Below, one piece after another: positions 45,901-59,227 of a DNA stretch of 64,000 nt. The DNA lies in contig OZ038464.1 of assembly GCA_964036295.1 (NCBI GenBank), positions 15,988,443 to 16,052,442 of the forward strand, written 5' to 3'. The DNA is from Plumapathes pennacea (lineage: Eukaryota; Cnidaria; Anthozoa; Antipatharia; Myriopathidae). The notes beneath the pieces were generated by a model. The model did no database searches. It had not been told where the DNA came from and saw only the letters and a list, made by a program, of their open reading frames with translations. The stretch's first letter is position 1. Every line of letters starts with the position of its first letter. The position numbers and the translations under genes were made by a program.

Positions 45901-48900
45901 CAAGGAGTGATGGTGACAAAATAGCATTTTTTCAGAGTGTTCCACATACTTTTGACCAGGATTGTAGAAAAAAAATGTCTGTTCATTTGAGTGGTCATAC
46001 CTTTAGGTTTCATTTGGCAGTTCAGGAGATAGAAATTTTCAAAATAGAGTCGATTCGTTTTTAGCAGTGAAAGGATCCAAGCAGTATCTTTCTAATCATT
46101 GCATTGACCAAAACCAACAGGATCCGTTAAAGATCAAACTCGCTGCAATGAAACTGATGACCGCCAAGAAGAAGATGCCAGCTTCAGGGCAAAGTAGCAG
46201 GCAAGCTTTCGAGTGACACTAGTTACGTTTGCTAGTTAAACCAGATATTTTGTGGTTTTTGACTACGACTGTCGAAAATTAAAACCAAAGTAATTACAGC
46301 ACCAATCACGAAGGCTGTAAGAAAACACTTTAAACCAACCAGAAGCCAAATTGCGTTTGGTTTTACTTTGAGAAAGAGAACAATCAGCAGTGCGAGAAAA
46401 CGTGATCATCACTTGCTTGATTGATCGTGCAGATCGCAATCGGGTTTTGGTTTTGTTCGTGATTGGTCAAAAATGCTGGCTCATGTATTTGGACCAATCC
46501 GGAAATGTAGCAAACGCAAAACCACTGAAAGCAGTCACACGACTACTTTTGACGGTCATCTGATGATCTGATCAATCAGCCCTTTATATCATGATGAAAT
46601 AACGTAACACTTTATCCGCCTTGTACTTTAGACCGCAGACAACTGGCACCAACGCGGCCAACACGTCGCAACAGAGGACCTCCGCGGCTGCTCAGCTTGT
46701 GAAGCCATCCGCATTCACGAGGAAAGAGGGTAGTAATGCCAAGGGACAAAGGACCGCAACAAGGTGAGAAATTATACCCAGAATATCCCACGACCATGAT
46801 ACCTTGCGCACTCAGTTGTCGTCGATCCTCTTCGTAAAATTATCCAGAGTTTCTTTTTTTAATAGAACCGCGTAACTTCTCTGCGCTTTTGTATTGGTCC
46901 AAACAAGTTTTACATTGATTTGTAACTGCAAGGGTCACTTCCACTATCATTTTACATTATTCTTGCCCAAACTGGAACAGATGCAAAAGCCGATTACGAT
47001 CTTCTCACGCAAGCCAGCAAGCAGCAATGGTGTTTAATCGTACTTCTGACTGGTCTCTTTTTTAAATTAAACTCAAATTACTTTAGCTTGTGACTGAAAG
47101 TGTTTTCTTACAGCTCCTCTAGGTGGCTGTGTGCTTGATTTGTCTTTGTTTTTACGAGAGTCATTCGAAAACCGCTCTAATGAGTGCGTCGTTAGGGAAT
47201 GAATCCTACAAGCGACACGTCCAAATAGGACGGAAATTCTTAACTTAAAATTAGGCTCACTTCAAGTTTCTGCTCCTCCTGTTTACAGTGTCGGAAAAGC
47301 GCGGGAAAAAGAGCGATCGGATAAAGAGGTACTGCCTATCTTCACAAGTAAAATATCAAACCTGTTCAAATTGTTGTATTTGACAGCTCTGGGACCGGTT
47401 TTTCGAAAGCCGATTAAGATAATCCAGGATTAACGAAATTCTCTCTGACGACCTCTCTGCCGATAAAATGCAGGGTTTTGTTCAAATATGGATTTAAAAG
47501 CTTGTTTTAGCTGAATACGTATCAAGGAAATCGTTGCAGGACAAAATCTTCACATTTTCAGGCTTATAAATGACAAGAAAGTTTACACCTAATCCAGGAT
47601 TAGCCTAATCGTGCTTTGAAAAACCGGGCCCAGGAGTTAACAGTTTTCTATGACGAGTTAAATTCTCTTTTGGCACCGAAAGGGTCAGAACACTTTGAAC
47701 CTTCTATTGATCCCTATACAGGAACCTTCAAAAAACAAGCTCGCTGCAATGGAATTGGGGCGTTCTACGAAAACGCCGACACAAGCACTGGGAAGGATTG
47801 ACGGGTGAGCTTTCAAGTAGCACTTGTTCTGCTCATCTAAATCTGCTGTCTAAACCTGTTATATCATTTAAACTTGTTGTGTTATCTAGCAGTTAAGTTA
47901 AAGTGGGCCGTCTTCAGTACTTTGTATTTTTGTTCCCTTCTCTGATAGTAGCGTAAAAGTGAAGGACAAGAAGAGGTCTGACAAAAAGGTATGAAAAACC
48001 TATCGCATTTCACATTGCTAAAAGCATATATATTTTTTTATGAATAACTATAGACTGCTCAAAGTATGCCATTAAACCTATTGGTGATTACTGTAATCAC
48101 AACCAACAGGACACTGAAAACGACAAGTATACATCGGTGGAATTGAAGGCTCTCAAGAAAAAGATTGAAGCCCAGCAGAGAATAATCAGGCAAGCTTCTA
48201 CATATCTGTTAAGTTCCTTCATAACTGTGAAGGTCTATTTCGCCAGCACCGTACGTGTAAATATGAGCCTTTTTCATGTAAATAATTTTAGATGTCGTAC
48301 TGTCTTAGTATTCTTGAGTTCGTTTATGGTTTTCTGCTCTGCTTTCTTGCAGTGACAGAAAAGCGGAGGAGAAAAAAGAGCCCGAGAAAAAGGTAACACT
48401 AGTCACAAATTCTTTCAGCTCGACTGCATGTGACTGAAGAGCTCATGCATGTGCAACTTGCTTTCATTTTCACGGCCATACATACTGCATTTGGGGTTGA
48501 AACTGTACAACAGGTAGCGTCTCACCCGTCTTGAGTGCTTCGGTGCCTTCGCACGCCTGACGCTACTAGGTCGGCCGTACGTCACCTTCAGTTTTGATTT
48601 TAAACAGTTTCGTCGCGCTAAAGGTCCTGTTACATGAGGAAAGTCACTCTTTGAAACTTGCAACCCAACACCATTACGAGACAAGTTGCAAACAAAATTG
48701 CGCGTGTAACCGCATCTTTACGAGTCTAGTTGTAGGGAGACTATAGAAAAATGTTCTGTTTTTGCGTCAATGCAAAAAAAAAAAAAAAAAATTCTAGCGT
48801 TTGACAACCCAATGTTTTGCTGTCGTTGACGTTGCGTTGCAAGTTTGCAGGGATACTTTTCCCCTGTACAATAGGACTTTTGATCGGAATGAATCGCACG

Positions 48901-51806
48901 CCGCTGTTTTGAAGCAGTCGTTCAGTAATTGCACAGCGCTAAAGCAGACTTCAGTCAGCCATGGTCAGCTCTGACCATACTGAACAGCGAGGGAGTATCA
49001 TGAAGCCCTTTTCACGTCCATGGCTGTCTGTCTGTTCCCGTAAACTTCAATAACCGTTCATGTGTGGAGCCTTTGTAATAATTGTTTTAGTTTTTTAACA
49101 CACAAGTTTAATATGGCCAACTCCCAAATAGCTATTTCATTTCCGACAAAAGTGGGCAAAAATTGGGTTCGCGCGCCATTTTGTTTTACCGGAAGCCGCC
49201 GGGAGGTGAATAGTACTTGCTATTCCGAGATTGAGGAGCCAATCAGAGCGCGCTAAAAGCACTATTCACTTGTGTGGTATATACTAATTACAGACACCCG
49301 CAAAGAATCGTTTCGCTGTAATGGAACTGACAGCTCTGAAGAAGAAGATGCAAGCCGAGGGGAAGATGATCAGGTGAGATTCGAAGCAGCATTTGTTTTA
49401 CCGACAGTCGCATTAGTTTTCCTCTCTTACACAAGCCCAAGAAACGGTGAATACATGACACGATATGATATAAACTTCATCAACTTAGCTTCGAGAAAGT
49501 AACTTAGAAATTACATATTATGTACAATAACAACAAGGGAGAGAAACAATTGTTGAAATATCAGTCTCCGATAGACTGCTATCTCACTTGAAAAACTTCC
49601 CAATTTCCCTGAGGTCACAATGCACGCGCAACCAACTTATCTGCCAACTATGCCGTCATCGTTACGTCATAAGCTGTGTCGATTGCTACTTTTGATGAGT
49701 GTCCACTTTTTACAGTTCGGACCTGTTTTCAAGAGGTTCTCTTTTTATGTATTAAGTGTCGAGTTCTGAGTATAAATTCTACTCAGTGTTGTACGAATTA
49801 CATAGGAGACGTGACCATAAGGGTGAAACATACATCAAGTCGTGAGCGATTTTGCGACACATTTGTCTTTCGTTCCTCGGTTAACGTACTACTGCATTCT
49901 TTACAGAGACCAGAAGGTGGAGGGGAAGAAGCAGCCTGACAACAGAAGGGTAATTATGTTAACCTAACGAAGTTGTTTTAGTTTATTAACCAGTTCACTA
50001 CCATGCCTCTTTTTTCCAAACCGAATTTTGGCCACGCCGCGCTCGTTAAGGCAAAACGGTCAAACATCAACCTTTGGACCTGTTAGTAAAGTCAGGTGTT
50101 TTGGTGAAAACATACAGGAATCTATAAAGAACCATTTGGCTGCGATGGAATTGAGATCTCTCAAGCAAAAGTTGCAAGCCGACGAAAAAGGGATCAGGTA
50201 CGTAAGTATCCTAAATGCTTGTTCTACCTGTAGCTGACTTAACAGTTGTGTAAAATCTTTTCTCTATTAGAATCTCAAGCACTCGCAGGCTACAGGAGAC
50301 AACATTTACCCCATTAAGAAAAGTCTCGCTCGTACGACATTCCGTTGCCACGATTGTGACGTACTTATTACTTCATGAATGTTATCAGCATATGCATTTT
50401 GACCTGCAAGTGTGTCAGTTACTTGTTTCTTTCCTTGTTTGTCTTCTTTTACTTTTACTTTTATTAATGTCATTTACGATTTTTGTTCCGCCGCTTATTT
50501 ACAGTGACAGAAGGACAGAAGATAGGAAGCGGACGGAGAAAAAGGTATGGGCACCGCGGAATTACTGCAAGGCCCTCCGGTCAACTTATTTTTGAATTAG
50601 TGGTTGTTAGTGGTTAGTACTGTTAGTGTGTGACTTTTTGATTCAATTGCACAATATGAAGTTCGCTGTGACGCTCGTAAAACCTTAAAACCTAAGAACT
50701 CCATACTCAGCTTGAAAATGATTCAATGCATTTTCTATAATATGAATTGTGGCCAAAAAAACGGGGTCTTGCACACGAGGAGAAATTTTACCTCGAATCG
50801 GAGCATGTCACTATAGTAATGCCGGCGAACGCTGAAGTGGCGTTAATAACGTATTTCACTTCCTAGCACTGAGAACGTACGGCGAGATAGAAAGAAATGC
50901 ACACGCCCATACAGAGATATACATGCATGCAACGTACTAACGCATTCATACAATTTCTTTTAAAATATCCTACACTCAAATCACGTTACGCATTGCAGCT
51001 TTGCCTTCCACGATGCGTTTTGTTGAATTACGGTTCTATCTTGACAGAAATAACGCTCTAGATAATGATTTACCTCCGTATGCACAAACCCTGCGCTCTA
51101 AGGGCAAAAGAGTCAGAGTACATTCATCTACGGTAGAACCTTATGATCATGATCACTATTTGAACAGGACAATGCTACGAAAAAGTTGCAAGCCGAAGGT
51201 AAAATGATTAGGTGAGTTTGTGCACTTGAGAGCTTTAAAGCGCAAAGCCGAGGACAACGGCAGCAACCTTGGCAGCAGACAAAAGTACGTGACTAACACG
51301 AGCATTTACGATTTTCTTCATAGTGACAAGGCGAAGGACAAGATGCTTCCCAAGGAAAAGGTAACAGATAACTTCACAAAGAATGGCAGCTGTAACTGAC
51401 CCTTTCGCTCCCAAGAATGATAACCTTCGATTTTCTTCTTCAGATTTTCACCAGAGATATGAACTTGACTTTTCTGGCACCTTTTCTTCTTATAAGGTTG
51501 ACAGAATATGCATTTTGAGCTCGGGTTTCAAAAACAACCTTCTCTTACGTAGTTCTGACTCACAACGAAGTTAATCAAACTCCTTGGTTCTTTACGCGTT
51601 TTCTAAATATTGTCAAGTTTAAAGAGCTGTTCTTTGTAGTTTTGTTTTTTGCTTTTGACGGTTGTTTGAGTAGGAAACGTTTTTATAATGTTTACTTTGA
51701 TTGAAACCAGCAGGAGCGTCCGAGGAAACAGTTCACGGCAGCGGAGTTCAGGGCCCTCAAGAAGAAGATGACGGCCAGGAAAAAAATAACTAGAAGATGT
51801 ACGTGA
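42926..51806 (+). CDS. CNBD2-like protein, two cyclic-nucleotide-binding domains plus Lys-rich exon-array tail
   Basis: Exons: 42926-43046, 43542-43629, 44091-45188, 45548-45587, 46121-46200, 46632-46763, 47289-47328, 47722-47804, 47949-47988, 48110-48189, 48353-48392, 49294-49373, 49907-49949, 50118-50197, 50505-50544, 51168-51211, 51324-51360 and 51714-51806 (stop TGA). They give 752 residues, all phases consistent. Domain 1 (about 30-140): LLPWFRHRSALFENLEDD, FVIVQQGEVGHCFYIILKGS and a phosphate-binding-cassette-like GKSFGEMALTGGRKERNATL, with the Arg position shifted. Domain 2 begins LFESWSATFKSFL, is interrupted by a long basic insert and resumes GDVEMILGLPTYCASVEC. This interrupted second domain fits CNBD2, a sperm protein in mammals; CNBD1-like is an alternative. 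The start follows an in-frame TGA, but upstream exons (37092-38775) may replace it. The C-terminal ~320 residues derive from duplicated exons and are strongly basic. An AATAAA at 52048 follows. Confidence 0.85.
43275..43385 (+). repeat. 'GTGGTCACACCTTTAGG' family copy
   Basis: Carries GTTTCATTTGATAG, AGTGAACACTGCTATTAGAA and GTACTCATCGAGAGCTTTCA. In intron 1 of the CNBD2-like gene. Confidence 0.55.
43690..43985 (+). repeat. Fragments of two dispersed repeat families
   Basis: 43690-43760 matches the left end of the AAACCGCTCT family (GACTGTCAAATATAATCGTG, TTTGCTACGCTTTC). 43848-43985 carries two partial units of the GTGGTCACACCTTTAGG family. Intronic. Confidence 0.55.
45732..45966. mobile_element. 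MITE with 19-bp TIRs (TACAATCCTGGTCAAAAGT)
   Basis: The TIRs TACAATCCTGGTCAAAAGT (45732-45750) and ACTTTTGACCAGGATTGTA (45948-45966) are perfect complements. The TA...TA ends suggest a mariner-like insertion. The centre holds a second inverted repeat, CCCCATACAATGTT...AACATTGTATTGTGGG. Non-coding, in the beta-1/alpha-1 intron. Confidence 0.8.
46255..46562. repeat. AAACCGCTCT-family element
   Basis: Starts GACTGTCGAAAATTAAAACC and ends CTACTTTTGACGGTCATC, with the typical AACCAATCAG-like and GGACCAATCC interior. Intronic, in the exon-array region. Confidence 0.6.
46985..47190. repeat. AAACCGCTCT-family element, right part
   Basis: Contains GGTCTCTTTTTTAAATTAAA and AGAGTCATTCGAAAACCGCT ending CTAATGA, matching the family right end. 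Intronic. Confidence 0.55.
47392..47632. mobile_element. MITE with 'CCGGTTTTTCRAAG' ends
   Basis: The left end GGGACCGGTTTTTCGAAAGC with TAATCCAGGATTA is mirrored by the right end TAATCCAGGATTA ... GCTTTGAAAAACCGGGCCC. Non-coding, in the beta-2/alpha-2 intron. A relic of a similar right end (GCTTAATCGTGCTTTATGAA) is near 57066. Confidence 0.7.
49098..49288 (+). mobile_element. TTAGTATATACCACACAAGT-family element, copy 2, abutting exon alpha-4
   Basis: It shares GACAAAAGTGGGCAAAAATT, TTCGCGCGCCATTTTGTTTT, CCGCCGGGAGGTGAATAGT and CACTTGTGTGGTATATACTA with the complement of copy 1. Its right end (TACTAAT, 49282-49288) lies 5 bp before the first base of exon alpha-4 (49294). The acceptor context of that exon therefore lies almost wholly inside the repeat. 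Confidence 0.75.
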
Positions 51807-54445
<2,639 letters not shown>

Positions 54446-56735
54446 ATGTCTTTTCCCGCTGAAAGTTCGACTTTAAAGGGTAAACAGGCTTTGTTGGAGT
54501 GGTGCCGTCTCCACACTCAAGGTTATCCGAATGTAAATGTTCGGAATATGAAGGCGTCTTGGCAAGATGGTCTGGCCCTGTGCGCTCTCATTCATCGCTT
54601 CAGACCGGACTTGATGTAAGTATTGCGATCAAGATGTTCGCTCTGGGTTTGCCAGTTGCCCTTTAATTCTCCGTTAATCTTTGCGGTTGCTCTTGTGGGT
54701 CGCTTTAGGAAATCATGGAAGCGTATGTTTTATTGCGGAAGAATCAAAACGTGTTGCGGAAATACTTTTTCCCCGCAGTCCACCAAAGCGCCTTCACTAT
54801 TACTGATGCTCATGAACTGTCTGATACCACAGATAAAAACGGAAATTAAATGTCTTCACTCGTCCCTGTGACTAAATGTACAAAACAAGATATCGTTCGC
54901 CGCTTTTTTTTTTTTTTTTTTTTTCTGGCGACGTTTATGCAAAATTGTTCACGTTTTTGAAACATGGGTTCCGCTTCGGTATTGACAAGGTGTACTGAAT
55001 CATGAGTTCATTAAAAACAGAGACTTCGCAGAAGCTCTCAAAAGAAATATCGAAAGCCTTACTTAAAATTGATCGATTTTGACTTTATGAACACTTTAAA
55101 TACTTCGTGTTCGTTTTGGGGCTATATTAGAAGGAGTGCATGAAAACAACCCACTTCCTAAAGCTCACTTGCTCTTCCGACAGAAACGTTGAATAATTTA
55201 CTAGCTGTTAGCCAGCCTTTTATTATTTTTGTCGGCTCCTTTGATAAACCCACAGAAATGAATTTCAAGTTTGGGGGAAAGTTTGGAGAGGGTTAGAGGG
55301 CAAATTATTCCTGTGAACGTTTGGGTAAGACTGGATAACAGACATCGCTTATTTGTCTCACCTGCAGAGATTTTGACTCTCTCAACCAAGAGGATATCGT
55401 AAAAAACAACGAACTTGTAAGTATAATACACATTAATGACGGTTTGCATGTTTAATTTTATTGTCATGCCGTATAGTTGGACGAAATTGACGTTTAATTT
55501 TTTCTGATCGAGATCATATGGGGTTGGGGTGTTTGATCATATGTCGACAGTTTTTCTCGAATTCAAGGCCAACATACCTTTTTGATTTGAACATTGAATT
55601 GTTGTCTGTTCACGCCTTGTTGGAAATTTTGAGCAAGTTTATTTTGTTTTCCGTTTTGACATTGCAGAAACAAAAGTAACAAATTCAAATATTTCGATCA
55701 TGTTTAATGAAATCGCCGCAGAATCAAAATGACAACTTAAATTAAAAACACTGCTTCTTTTCAAGCAAGGAAGTATTTATTTCGCATGCTGTCTTCAGCA
55801 ATGAATTTTCAAATTTACAAAGGTTTGATATTTGATATTTTTAGATCCTTCGGAGCGAGTATATTACATATTAGGAAAATAAACGAGAATTAAGAACACC
55901 GCAAAATTTGGCGGTAAAATTTTTTCATCAGACTCAATTTGATCTGAAAGGCTGCATTTGAGACAACGTAGAAAATTTATTATTACGGACGAGAAAAACC
56001 TAAAGGTGTGACCATTCAAATGAAAGTTCTCGATGAGTACTTTTCAATAGCACTGTGTAATTTGTTGTTGAAGGAAGTCGTGTTTATGGCATTTTATGAG
56101 TTTATTGAAATTGAACGCGGATGAGTAACACCCAACTGCTGCGCACAGCCCCAATTTATCTACTTTGTATATCTTGTATACTCTTATTCAACGGCATCAG
56201 TTGAAGGCCTATATTGTGTCTACGATTAGATTTTGAGGTTCAGTTAAACGTTGGCTGCTGAGAGAAGCAATGGTGTAAAACGTGATTTAAACTACTGTTG
56301 ATCGTTTTATCTTTAAAACAATCTAGCAGCGGCCCACCCTTTCTTTAGTGCCAGCTGTTTTGGTCCATTTCATTGTTCGTATTGTGGCTTCCTTATAAGC
56401 AAAAATAAACCAAATTGGATGCTTTAAAACAATTACCTGTTGGAAATTGAAAAAAAGCAAATAAATGCGGTTTTTGCAATATTCAGTATGTGCCAACATG
56501 ATTGGACTTTACTGCTCAAGTTAAAAATGTAAGTGAATTCAGCCCAAAGTGGATAGCCGTTTGTTTCAGCCACGTTATTTTGGTTAATGTTAAAAGGAGA
56601 CCATTTATTTGCTATCCTAAAGTATCTGTGTAGTTAATGTCACTTTTCGAAATGACAATACTTAGACATATGCAAGTGGAATAAGCGAATATGTTTGTTG
56701 ATGGAATCTTGTGAATTTTCTCTTTCTCTTTTTTT

Positions 56736-56767
<32 letters not shown>

Positions 56768-59227
56768 TTTTTTTGTAGGCGTTTCAAGTTGCAGAAAAGG
56801 AACTCGGAATCCCGTCTCTACTTGACGTGAATGATTTAGTTGAAATGGAAGAACCAGAGGAGTTGAGTATTGTGACTTACGTTTCACTGTATTATCATCA
56901 CTTCAAGGACCAGCGACCAAAACAGGGTGAGTGCCATTTAATACGTGAATTGGGTCTTTCAGATAAATTATTTTTCTTGCCCAACAAACTGCAGAGTTTT
57001 GATCAAAACTAGCTAAAGTTCGTTTTGTGAACGGAAGCTTTTCATTTTCAGACCTAACCGAGGACTAGCTTAATCGTGCTTTATGAAGATTAATAGAAAG
57101 GGAAAACTGTATATATATACTTTTGTTGTTGTTGTTGTTGTTGTTGGAAAAAGTGATCAAACCGCACTAACGAGAACAAGATTACATTCACCACAAATCG
57201 AATGATAGTCGAGCCGTCTTTCCTCTATGCCCTTTACTTCGCTTATCACAGAAAACCAAGCTATAGATCAAGGAACGTTTGACAAGAAATTGTACAAAAG
57301 AACATGTCAAGAAAGATATATGTGGCAATACCTTCTTCAATAATGGCTTGATTTCTTGGTGAGGGTTGCCTTCGGACCGCTATCCTCAACAGCAAAGGAA
57401 ATACCGCATCACCATCTTACAATGTCCACTTCTATTTTTTTAACAAATTGATTTCTTTTTTCAATATGTTTTGAAAGTAGTTTTGTGATTGCTTTGGATT
57501 GGCGCATGCCTTCGGCATTTTGATTGGCTCGAGGAGTTCCGCGACCAACCCTGTGACGATATTCTCTCGACCAGTTACGACTTGGTTTGCTGTTAATTAA
57601 CCGAGTGATCTTCAACTGCCATCTGGTCGAAAACATTTTTGCGACTCCTTTTGTAATAGTGACTTTGTCAAAGTAAAGGGAAACCGATGCAATTTAATCC
57701 CTAGCACTGAAGAAGATTTGGTTAGAGCCGTTTTCGGACTATCAAGAGCCAAAACCAAAATAAGTACACAGCCAATCACAGAGGCTGTTAGAGACACTTC
57801 AATCAATCACAAGCCAAAATAATTCTCGTTTGGTTTACTTTGAAAAAGAAACCAATCAGCAGTGCGAAAACGCCATGCCACTTGCTTGTTTGCGTGAGAA
57901 TATTGCAATCATTTTGCTTTTGCTCCTGGTTGGCCAAGAATACTTTTGAACTTGTTTGGACCAATCCAAAGGGAAACAAGCGCAAAACCAAAGCAATTAC
58001 ACCATTGCTTTTGAAAGCAACCACCGCGGCTTTAAAACTTTCCAAAACCGCGGCTCTGAATCCGTCTAGGTATGAGTGCGCCGACGAACGCTTTATCGGG
58101 AAAACTCTGAGTTGATATAGAGAAGGATGGTCATGTGATATACCGCAGAATTCCGAAAGTAACGGACCCCGTTTTTTTCTTTCGGATTTAGCAGGCCTAA
58201 GGGGCCGTTGCATTCGGGTAGCCGTTACTTTCGGGTAGCCGTTACTCTCGAGCAGTTAAAAAACGTTTGTAAATGAGCAGCCGTCTCACATGGGCGCGTA
58301 ACATGATAGGACGTTGAGAAAATTGTCATCAGTTATTCGCCATTATACACATAAAAGTTATTACATTTGTTCAGATTACATGGTGGGTATAAATACACTA
58401 GACAAAAACTATGTGTTCGTACTATACGGTATACTAACCAAAGTAAAAGCGTTTGTGACGCTTTATTTCAACGGTAATCGGTTGAGTACAACACTTCTTT
58501 CGATGTCCTGCACTCAGGCCGTTCCTCAGTCCGGTTACGGTACGGTACTTTGTTTTGGAGACGTCACTTTGACATTTTTTATCCGACCGTTACCTTCGGG
58601 GGGGACCGCTACTTTCGTAGGGGCCGTTACTTTCGGAACTTAATAGAAAGGTCCCAAAATAAACGTTACTTTCGGGGAGGCCGTTACTTTCGGAATTCTA
58701 CGGTAAACTACCTGTAAAGGACGAGGGAATCGAAGTGCAACTGTTTGAATAAGATTTTTTTGTTTTGTTTTTAAGCCAATGACAAAGCCAACGAACCTGG
58801 TAAGTATGGATTCCTTTCTTACCCATAAATCCAGCTTCCAAAGAACTGTTTTGTTTTCTGACAAAAATGGGCAAAGGTCGGGTTCGCGCGCAAGATTGTT
58901 TCACCGGAATCCGCCGGGAGGTGAATAGTGATTGGGGAGCCAATCAGAACGCGCGAAATGCACTATTCACTTGTGACTGTGGTATGTACTAATCCTTTTT
59001 ATCTCACTTACTTTTTATCTCATTTAGCTCGTCCCAGGCGTTATCTCTTCGAACTTTTGCTGGACGAAAACGCAGGAACGTTTCAAAGAAGAAAGCTTCG
59101 CAACAAGAATAAAACGAGGAGCCGAGAGAATTCCGAGTGTGACGCGAATTCCCCACTTGCAAGTCACGATGAACAAGTCGAGAATGGCTCCACACTGAAC
59201 GAGAAGACAAGCGAAGCAGTGCAATGA
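54446..59227 (+). CDS. Single calponin-homology-domain protein, MICAL-like type
   Basis: Five exons with consistent phases: 54446-54615, 55368-55416, 56779-56926, 58776-58799 (24-bp microexon) and 59028-59227 (stop TGA), giving 196 residues. Residues ~8-110 form one CH domain: [80 protein letters not shown] and [13 protein letters not shown]. The phrases [21 protein letters not shown] and TYVSxYYxHF are characteristic of the MICAL/MICAL-like/spectrin-CH2 group. In MICAL-like proteins LIM and Rab-binding (bMERB) domains follow, but here only a basic, hydrophilic ~85-residue tail is present ([14 protein letters not shown], ending NEKTSEAVQ). It may be an actin-linked adaptor reduced to its CH domain, or a short isoform or truncated paralogue. 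A duplicate of the last exon lies at 61198-61320. Poly-A signals are at 60129 and 60245. Confidence 0.87.
55993..56050 (-). repeat. 'GTGGTCACACCTTTAGG' family fragment
   Basis: AACCTAAAGGTGTGACCATT then CAAATGAAAGTTCTCGATGA: the complement of the family consensus seen at 20880-21110. Intronic. Confidence 0.6.
56729..56774 (+). repeat. Poly-T tract serving as the exon-3 polypyrimidine tract
   Basis: About 45 nearly pure T end directly at GTAG, the acceptor of the calponin-homology exon starting at 56779. The homopolymer is therefore the splice-site pyrimidine tract. Confidence 0.8.
57120..57146. repeat. (TTG)n microsatellite
   Basis: Eight or so TTG units in an intron of the calponin-homology gene. 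Confidence 0.85.
57720..58035. repeat. AAACCGCTCT-family element
   Basis: Begins GTTAGAGCCGTTTTCGGACT and contains CAATCACAGAGGCTGTTAGA, AACCAATCAGCAGTGCGAAA and TTGGACCAATCCAAAGG, matching 46255-46562. Intronic. Confidence 0.65.
58141..58705. mobile_element. ~565-bp TIR element with internal CCGTTACTTTCGG repeats
   Basis: The left end TACCGCAGAATTCCGAAAGT and the right end ACTTTCGGAATTCTACGGTA are inverted copies. Several internal copies of CCGTTACTTTCGG or close variants cluster at both ends (near 58206, 58223, 58240, 58622, 58660 and 58681). No coding frame is convincing. In intron 3 of the calponin-homology gene. Confidence 0.75.
58858..58993 (+). mobile_element. TTAGTATATACCACACAAGT-family element, copy 3, upstream of a last exon
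   Basis: Shares GACAAAAATGGGCAAAGGTC, GGGTTCGCGCGCAAGATTGT, CCGCCGGGAGGTGAATAGT and GCACTATTCACTTGTG with copy 2, in the same orientation. It ends with TACTAAT (58987-58993), 35 bp before exon 5 of the calponin-homology gene (59028). This is branch-point-like sequence at a normal distance. Confidence 0.75.

Larger units (their letters stand above)
45548..51806 (+). repeat. Array of duplicated alternating exons (seven beta, seven alpha)
   Basis: Beta exons (starts 45548, 47289, 47949, 48353, 49907, 50505, 51324) are 37-43 bp, enter in phase 2, leave in phase 0 and encode SDxKxExKxxPEKK-like peptides. Alpha exons (46121, 47722, 48110, 49294, 50118, 51168, 51714) are mostly 80 bp, enter in phase 0 and encode K-x-x-x-AxMELxxLKKKMxAxxKxIR-like helices; internal ones leave in phase 2. 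The exon at 46632-46763 repeats the end of the main exon (SQ-R-S-AxQLVKP). Intron borders next to several alpha donors are also alike (GCTTTCGAGTGACACT at 46204, GCTTTCAAGTAGCACT at 47809). Alpha-6 is shortened to 44 bp, and alpha-7 runs into the stop codon. Confidence 0.88.

Noticed and set aside
49062-49502. Plus-strand frames near exon alpha-4
   Set aside because: They read through the repeat element and intron in a different frame from the alpha exon peptide.
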